Position numbers and translations under genes: made by a program. A model generated the notes under the pieces. The model saw only the letters and a list, made by a program, of their open reading frames with translations, did no database searches and had not been told where the DNA came from. Below are positions 60,321-64,000 of a DNA stretch of 64,000 nt, piece by piece. The stretch is taken from NCBI GenBank assembly GCA_018262705.1, contig JADFDQ010000004.1, positions 124,001-188,000 on the forward strand, written 5' to 3'. Every line of letters starts with the position of its first letter. Within the stretch, counting starts at the first letter, position 1. The stretch comes from Xanthomonas sp. Lineage in GTDB: Bacteria; Pseudomonadota; Gammaproteobacteria; Xanthomonadales; Xanthomonadaceae.

Positions 60321-62038
60321 CGGCCTTCCTGCGCGCGGCGCTGCGCTTCAAGCAGGAAGCGCATACGCAGCAAGGCGCCCGGATCGTCCGGCACGCGCCG
60401 AAGTTCGGCTTCGTTGCTCAGCCGGCGCTCGCGCTGCTCGGGCGTTTCCTGTGGATTCGCCGATCGCGCACCGGCTTGCTGGCCGGTGTCAGCGTTGGCG
60501 CGATGTCTCAGCGCTTCCTGCATGCGCTGGCGCTGCGCGGCATCCGCGCGCTGCTGGGCCTGCGCATCGGGGCGCGGCTGATTCTGCCGATTTTGCTGAT
60601 TTTGCTGATTTTGCTGATTTTGCTGATTTTGCTGATTTTGCTGATTTTGCTGATTTTGCTGATTTTGCTGATTTTGCTGATTTTGCTGATTTTGCTGATT
60701 TTGCTGATTCTGCTGATTCTGCTGGCGCTGCCGTTCACGTTCGACAACGGACCGGTTGTAGATCGCATCCTGCATGCCCGGCTGCAGCCGCAGCGCGCGG
60801 TCATAGGCGACGATGGCCGCATCGAGCCGTCCGGACTGCGCCAGCGCATTGCCGAGGTTGTACTGGGCATCGGCGCTGGTCTGGCCTATGAACGTGCGCA
60901 GCGCGTCGGCGTAATTGCCGCTGCGATAGGCGCGAACGCCGTCCTGCATCCGCGCCCACGCCGCCTGATCGGCGCGCTGCCACCAGCCGCCCTGATCCGC
61001 CGGCGCAGTCTGCGCGCGCGCAGTCGGCAGCCACAGGGTGCAGACCAGCAGCACGGCCATTGCGCTGCCGCGCCTGAACAGCGGCAGCAGCAGAAGCAGC
61101 ACCAGCGGCAGCAGCCAGTAGCCGTCGTCCTGCCAATCGAAGACGCTTTCGCCGCTCGCCACTGTGGCAGACGACTCTTGCGGCTCCAGCACGCCTAAAG
61201 CGCGCAGATCGCCGTCATCCGCGCTGATCGTCGCATAGCGACCGCCACCCGCCGCCGCTAGGTTTTGCAGCGACCTCGACTCCAGCCGCGACGACACCGC
61301 AGACCCATCGCCATCGCGATAGACGCCGCCGCGCTGCGAACCCAGACCGAGGACATCGATCCGAATGCCTGCCTTGCGCGCCGCCACGGCGCCGGCAAGA
61401 GTGCTGGCATCGGCCCGGTTGGTCAGTAGCAGGAGGGTTCCTTGCGTTGAACCCGCCTGCCGCAGCAACTGCTGCGACCAAGCGATGGCGCGATCGAGGC
61501 GCTGGCCGTCCACCGGCATCACCTCGGGCGAAAGCGCATCGAGAAACAGTGCGACGTTGTTGGGATCGTCGGTCAGCGGCGCAACCGTAAACGCATCTGC
61601 GGCGAACGCGACCAGCGCCACTTGCCCGCCAGCGCGCTCGCGCAGCAGCGCCGCCAGTTTCGCCCGCGCCTGCGCCAGCCGGTTCGGCGGCACATCGTTC
61701 GTGAGTGCCGAACGCGACAAATCCAGCGCGATCACCAGCGGCGCGCGCGTCTGCAGCAAGGGCCGTTCGACCTTGCGCAGGCTCGGTCCGGCCAGCGCCA
61801 CCGCCGCCAGCGCACAGGCCAGCAGTCCGGATCGAAACATCCAGACCGTGCGCGGGGCGCCGCTGCCCGCATCCAGCAGATGCGGCAACAGATGCGCGTC
61901 AACGGCATCGTGCCAAACAGAAATCTCGCGCCGATGCCGTTTCGCCAGGTAAACCAGCGCGGGGACGAGCAGCAGCGCCAGCAGCCCCCATGGCCGCAGG
62001 AAATGCAGTTGCCGGAGGGTTTCGAAAATTTCGCTCAT
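60317..62038 (-). CDS. batB: BatB-like von Willebrand A / TPR protein with Gln-Gln-Asn tract
   Basis: A 573-residue membrane protein fusing BatB and BatC. Two N-terminal helices (residues about 15-30 and 60-80) precede a VWA domain (about 90-290; MIDAS DLSRS in VIALDLSRSALT), a pair of helices (LLPLVLLLLLPLF, AMAVLLVCTLWLP) and a periplasmic/C-terminal TPR part (AWARMQDGVRAYRSGNYADA, ADAQYNLGNALAQSGRLDAA). A QQN repeat tract follows, then a charged Gln/Arg-rich tail. The tract is encoded by a 9-bp minisatellite. It overlaps batA and batD by 4 bases each. Confidence 0.9.
   Translation of the reverse strand: MSEIFETLRQLHFLRPWGLLALLLVPALVYLAKRHRREISVWHDAVDAHLLPHLLDAGSGAPRTVWMFRSGLLACALAAVALAGPSLRKVERPLLQTRAPLVIALDLSRSALTNDVPPNRLAQARAKLAALLRERAGGQVALVAFAADAFTVAPLTDDPNNVALFLDALSPEVMPVDGQRLDRAIAWSQQLLRQAGSTQGTLLLLTNRADASTLAGAVAARKAGIRIDVLGLGSQRGGVYRDGDGSAVSSRLESRSLQNLAAAGGGRYATISADDGDLRALGVLEPQESSATVASGESVFDWQDDGYWLLPLVLLLLLPLFRRGSAMAVLLVCTLWLPTARAQTAPADQGGWWQRADQAAWARMQDGVRAYRSGNYADALRTFIGQTSADAQYNLGNALAQSGRLDAAIVAYDRALRLQPGMQDAIYNRSVVERERQRQQNQQNQQNQQNQQNQQNQQNQQNQQNQQNQQNQQNQQNQQNQQNRQNQPRPDAQAQQRADAAQRQRMQEALRHRANADTGQQAGARSANPQETPEQRERRLSNEAELRRVPDDPGALLRMRFLLEAQRRAQEGR
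60589..60723 (+). repeat. 9-bp minisatellite in batB
   Basis: Thirteen identical copies of GATTTTGCT (60589-60705) followed by two GATTCTGCT copies (60706-60723); a degenerate copy precedes at 60580. On the coding strand each unit is Gln-Gln-Asn. Unit length is a multiple of three, so slippage changes tract length without breaking the frame. Confidence 0.95.
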
Positions 62039-63039
62039 GCCTGCCGCCTGCGCAACGGCAGCGCCAGCAGTCCAAATCCAAGCGCAAACGCCAGCGGCCA
62101 CGGATAGAGTTCGATTCGCGAACGCAGCGGCTGGCTCTGGCGCTGAACCGGTTCGAGCCGATCGATTTCGGCATAGATTCCGGCCAGTTCGTCGGTTGCG
62201 CGCGCTCGGAAAAAACGTCCGTCCGTCGCTTGCGCAATCGTTCGCAGCCCCGCTTCGTCCACCTCGTCGTTGCCGCCGACCGGCATCTTGAACCCGAAGA
62301 TCGACAGCGAGCGCTCCCCGCCGCCGAACGCGACGGTATAGATGCGCACGCCGGCATCATGCGCGATCCGGGTTGCCTGCTGCGGATCCAGATTGCCGGT
62401 GTTGCTGACCCCGTCGGTCAACAGGATCAGGACGCGCCGCCCGACGGGCTGCTCCTGCAGACGCTTGGTCGCCAGCGCAATCGCATCGCCCATCGCGGTC
62501 GCACGACCGGCCAGCCCCAGCTGGGTGTCTTCCAGCTGCTGGCGCACGCTGTCGTGATCCAGCGTCAACGGCGTCAAGGCGAAAGCGCGATCCCCGAACA
62601 CAATCAATCCCACCCGATCCCCGCCGCGACGATCGAGAAAATCGGAGAGCACCGCTTTGGCCGCGGTGAGCCGGTCGGCGTCGCGGCCGCCCAGTGCCAT
62701 GTCTTCCTCGCCCATGCTCGCGGACAGATCCAGCGCCAGCATCAGATCGCGCCCGACCTGCGGCGGCGCAACCGCGGGGCCCAATCGCTGCGGTCGCGCA
62801 GCGGCCACGCACAGCAATAGCCAAGCGCACAGCAACAGCCAGGGGAAACGTCGAATCGAAGGCCGGGCCGGGCCACCAGCGGCGATCTGCTCAAGCCGAT
62901 CGAACCACGGCACCCGCAGCGCCGGTCCGGCGGTGGCCATTGCCGGCAACAGACGGACGATCACCGGCAGCACGGTGGCCAGCAGCAGCCACGGCCAGGC
63001 GAAACCGTCGATGCCCAGCAGGTCGGCAACCGCGCTCAT
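62035..63039 (-). CDS. batA: BatA-like von Willebrand A membrane protein
   Basis: A 334-residue protein with N-terminal helices (residues about 12-35 and 67-80), a VWA domain (about 95-290) with MIDAS DLSAS (in LALDLSASMGEEDM), the conserved VGLIVFGDRAFALTPLT and VLILLTDGVSNTGN, and a C-terminal helix (WPLAFALGFGLLALPL). The MIDAS residues are intact, so metal-dependent binding is likely. The start at 63039 makes an ATGA overlap with the DUF4381 gene; it also overlaps batB, keeping the operon coupled. Confidence 0.92.
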   Translation of the reverse strand: MSAVADLLGIDGFAWPWLLLATVLPVIVRLLPAMATAGPALRVPWFDRLEQIAAGGPARPSIRRFPWLLLCAWLLLCVAAARPQRLGPAVAPPQVGRDLMLALDLSASMGEEDMALGGRDADRLTAAKAVLSDFLDRRGGDRVGLIVFGDRAFALTPLTLDHDSVRQQLEDTQLGLAGRATAMGDAIALATKRLQEQPVGRRVLILLTDGVSNTGNLDPQQATRIAHDAGVRIYTVAFGGGERSLSIFGFKMPVGGNDEVDEAGLRTIAQATDGRFFRARATDELAGIYAEIDRLEPVQRQSQPLRSRIELYPWPLAFALGFGLLALPLRRRQA

Positions 63040-63488
63040 CTGCGCCGCACCCAGTCCAGATAGCGCATCCGCGCGGCGGCGCACGCGGCCTGTGCGGCCT
63101 GCGGATCGACATCAGGCCGGAACGCGCCGTCGAGCAGCAGCGCACCGGCACCGGTCTGGAACACCGGCGACGGCAGGCCGGCGTCGAGGAATTGCAGCCA
63201 CGCCTCGCCCTGCAAGCGATCGGCTTGACGGTCGATCCGCCGCGCCGTGCGCCGCAGCAGTTCGGAAGCCAGCGCCAGTTTCTCTGCCGGACCGGTCGCC
63301 TGGGCAAGTGCGTTGTCGAAGATCCGCGCAAATGCCGCGCGCCGCCGACGCCGCCGAGTGCGCCATACGGCCAGCGCGACCACCAGCAACAGGACGCCGG
63401 CGGCGACCAGCCACCAGCCCGGCGCCGGCGGCCACCACGACGGCGCCAGACCGGGATGCACGTCGCGCAGCGGCAGCGGCGGATTCAT
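63036..63488 (-). CDS. DUF4381 membrane protein of the Bat/MoxR operon
   Basis: A 150-residue protein. One helix (GWWLVAAGVLLLVVALAVW, residues about 24-42) is followed by an Arg-rich stretch (RTRRRRRRAAF) and a cytoplasmic helical domain (LALASELLRRTARRIDRQAD, GEAWLQFLDAG). The position between DUF58 and BatA and the length match DUF4381. It overlaps both neighbours by 4 bases. Probably an accessory subunit of the Bat membrane complex; function unknown. Confidence 0.88.
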   Translation of the reverse strand: MNPPLPLRDVHPGLAPSWWPPAPGWWLVAAGVLLLVVALAVWRTRRRRRRAAFARIFDNALAQATGPAEKLALASELLRRTARRIDRQADRLQGEAWLQFLDAGLPSPVFQTGAGALLLDGAFRPDVDPQAAQAACAAARMRYLDWVRRR

Positions 63489-64000
63489 CGACCGCTCCTT
63501 GCGCGCGGATTCCAGGCCCTCGCCAGCGCGTCTTGCACGGAGCCATCGCTGGTCAGGACAACGTTCAGGAGTCCCTGTTTCGCCAGCAGCTCGCAGGCTC
63601 GATCCAACCCGCCATCGAAGGTTTTTCGCCAATTGCGGCGCACGGATTGCTGCCCCAGATCCAGTTCCAGGCGTCCGCCTGTCGCGCTTGAAAACGGCAG
63701 CCGCAGCGCCGGCGGCTGCCGTTCCAGCGGGTCGGTCAACAGCACGATGCATTCGTCATTCTGGTGCGCCAGTCCGTGCCAGCACGCGGTCGGCACCTCC
63801 GGAATGCTGGCTGGATCGGCCAGCACGATCAGCCGCGATCCCGGCCGCAGCAGACGACGCGCCTGCTGCAATGCGCTGGCAAGGCCTGCATCCGCCGCGG
63901 GCGGCGCCGTGTACCAGCGCGCCAACGCATCCAGCACGCGCAACGCGCCTCTGGGCCCCGCCGCCGGTGGCACCGGGCCTTCTTCGCGGCTGCCGCGCAA
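63485..64000 (-). CDS. DUF58 domain protein (partial, N-terminus outside window)
   Basis: The last 171 residues of a DUF58 (VWA-like) protein. Visible text includes ARRLLRPGSRLIVLADPASI, HGLAHQNDECIVLLTDPLER and LGQQSVRRNWRKTFDGGLDR, fitting the C-terminal part of DUF58 that sits over the VWA-like core. The reading frame is open to the right edge, and the true start lies beyond position 64000. It overlaps the DUF4381 gene by 4 bases. A MoxR AAA+ ATPase gene is expected upstream, outside the window. Confidence 0.85.
   Translation of the reverse strand: MRGSREEGPVPPAAGPRGALRVLDALARWYTAPPAADAGLASALQQARRLLRPGSRLIVLADPASIPEVPTACWHGLAHQNDECIVLLTDPLERQPPALRLPFSSATGGRLELDLGQQSVRRNWRKTFDGGLDRACELLAKQGLLNVVLTSDGSVQDALARAWNPRARSGR

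Overview
The window is high-GC, gene-dense chromosomal DNA from a gammaproteobacterium. The proteins and gene order point to the Lysobacterales/Xanthomonadales (Lysobacter, Luteimonas, Thermomonas or Stenotrophomonas relatives). The evidence is the ClpB and Pgk N-termini, an E3 with its own lipoyl domain next to E2, class I aldolase near pyk-pgk-gapA-tkt, an M56-TonB fusion protein, and GTAG-headed palindromic repeats. This placement is inference from remembered protein families; no search was run. I saw no rRNA, tRNA, CRISPR array, prophage or intact insertion sequence.

Layout. 1-4302: clpB (cut by the left edge) with a heat-shock-type promoter, diverging from three coupled genes for unknown exported proteins. 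4430-7113: rluD-pgeF-DUF4166-DCC, transcribed leftward with overlapping start and stop codons. 7204-11062: bamD, nadE, ppa and a DUF4136 lipoprotein. 11235-19181: a complete F1Fo ATP synthase operon (atpIBEFHAGDC) with a small lipoprotein gene inserted between atpG and atpD and several palindromic repeats in its gaps. 19546-22916: aceF and lpdA of the pyruvate dehydrogenase complex. 23086-25666: a DMT-transporter remnant, yajQ, rsuA and an RsmC-like methyltransferase. 25723-30872: an ECF sigma factor with a membrane partner, small unknown proteins, a LytS/LytTR two-component pair, and an unclear stretch. 31048-35728: an RND pump with its adaptor, then a small L12-like membrane protein.

35843-47821 carries lower glycolysis on the minus strand (class I fba, pyk, pgk, gapA). 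An exported Sel1-repeat protein and an exported transglutaminase-like protein lie between pyk and pgk, and a diguanylate cyclase and fdxA lie between pgk and gapA. 47906-54136: an S1/P1 nuclease, a BlaI/M56-TonB regulatory pair with an evident promoter and operators, and a metal module (DUF2946, TonB-dependent receptor, PCuAC chaperone) behind a Fur-box-like site. 54176-58627: transketolase, a decayed MntA-HepT toxin-antitoxin pair, and a dicarboxylate/amino-acid symporter. 58677-64000: part of a Bat operon (DUF58, DUF4381, BatA, BatB/TPR, BatD), running off the right edge.

The observations most worth following are: an inverted pair of intergenic-type repeats translated in frame as the interdomain linker of LpdA; the duplicated atpG 3' end beside an extra lipoprotein gene in the atp operon; a 9-bp minisatellite coding for a Gln-Gln-Asn tract in the BatB-like protein; a toxin-antitoxin pair with three separate lesions; and a Fur-like operator in front of genes that otherwise look copper-related.
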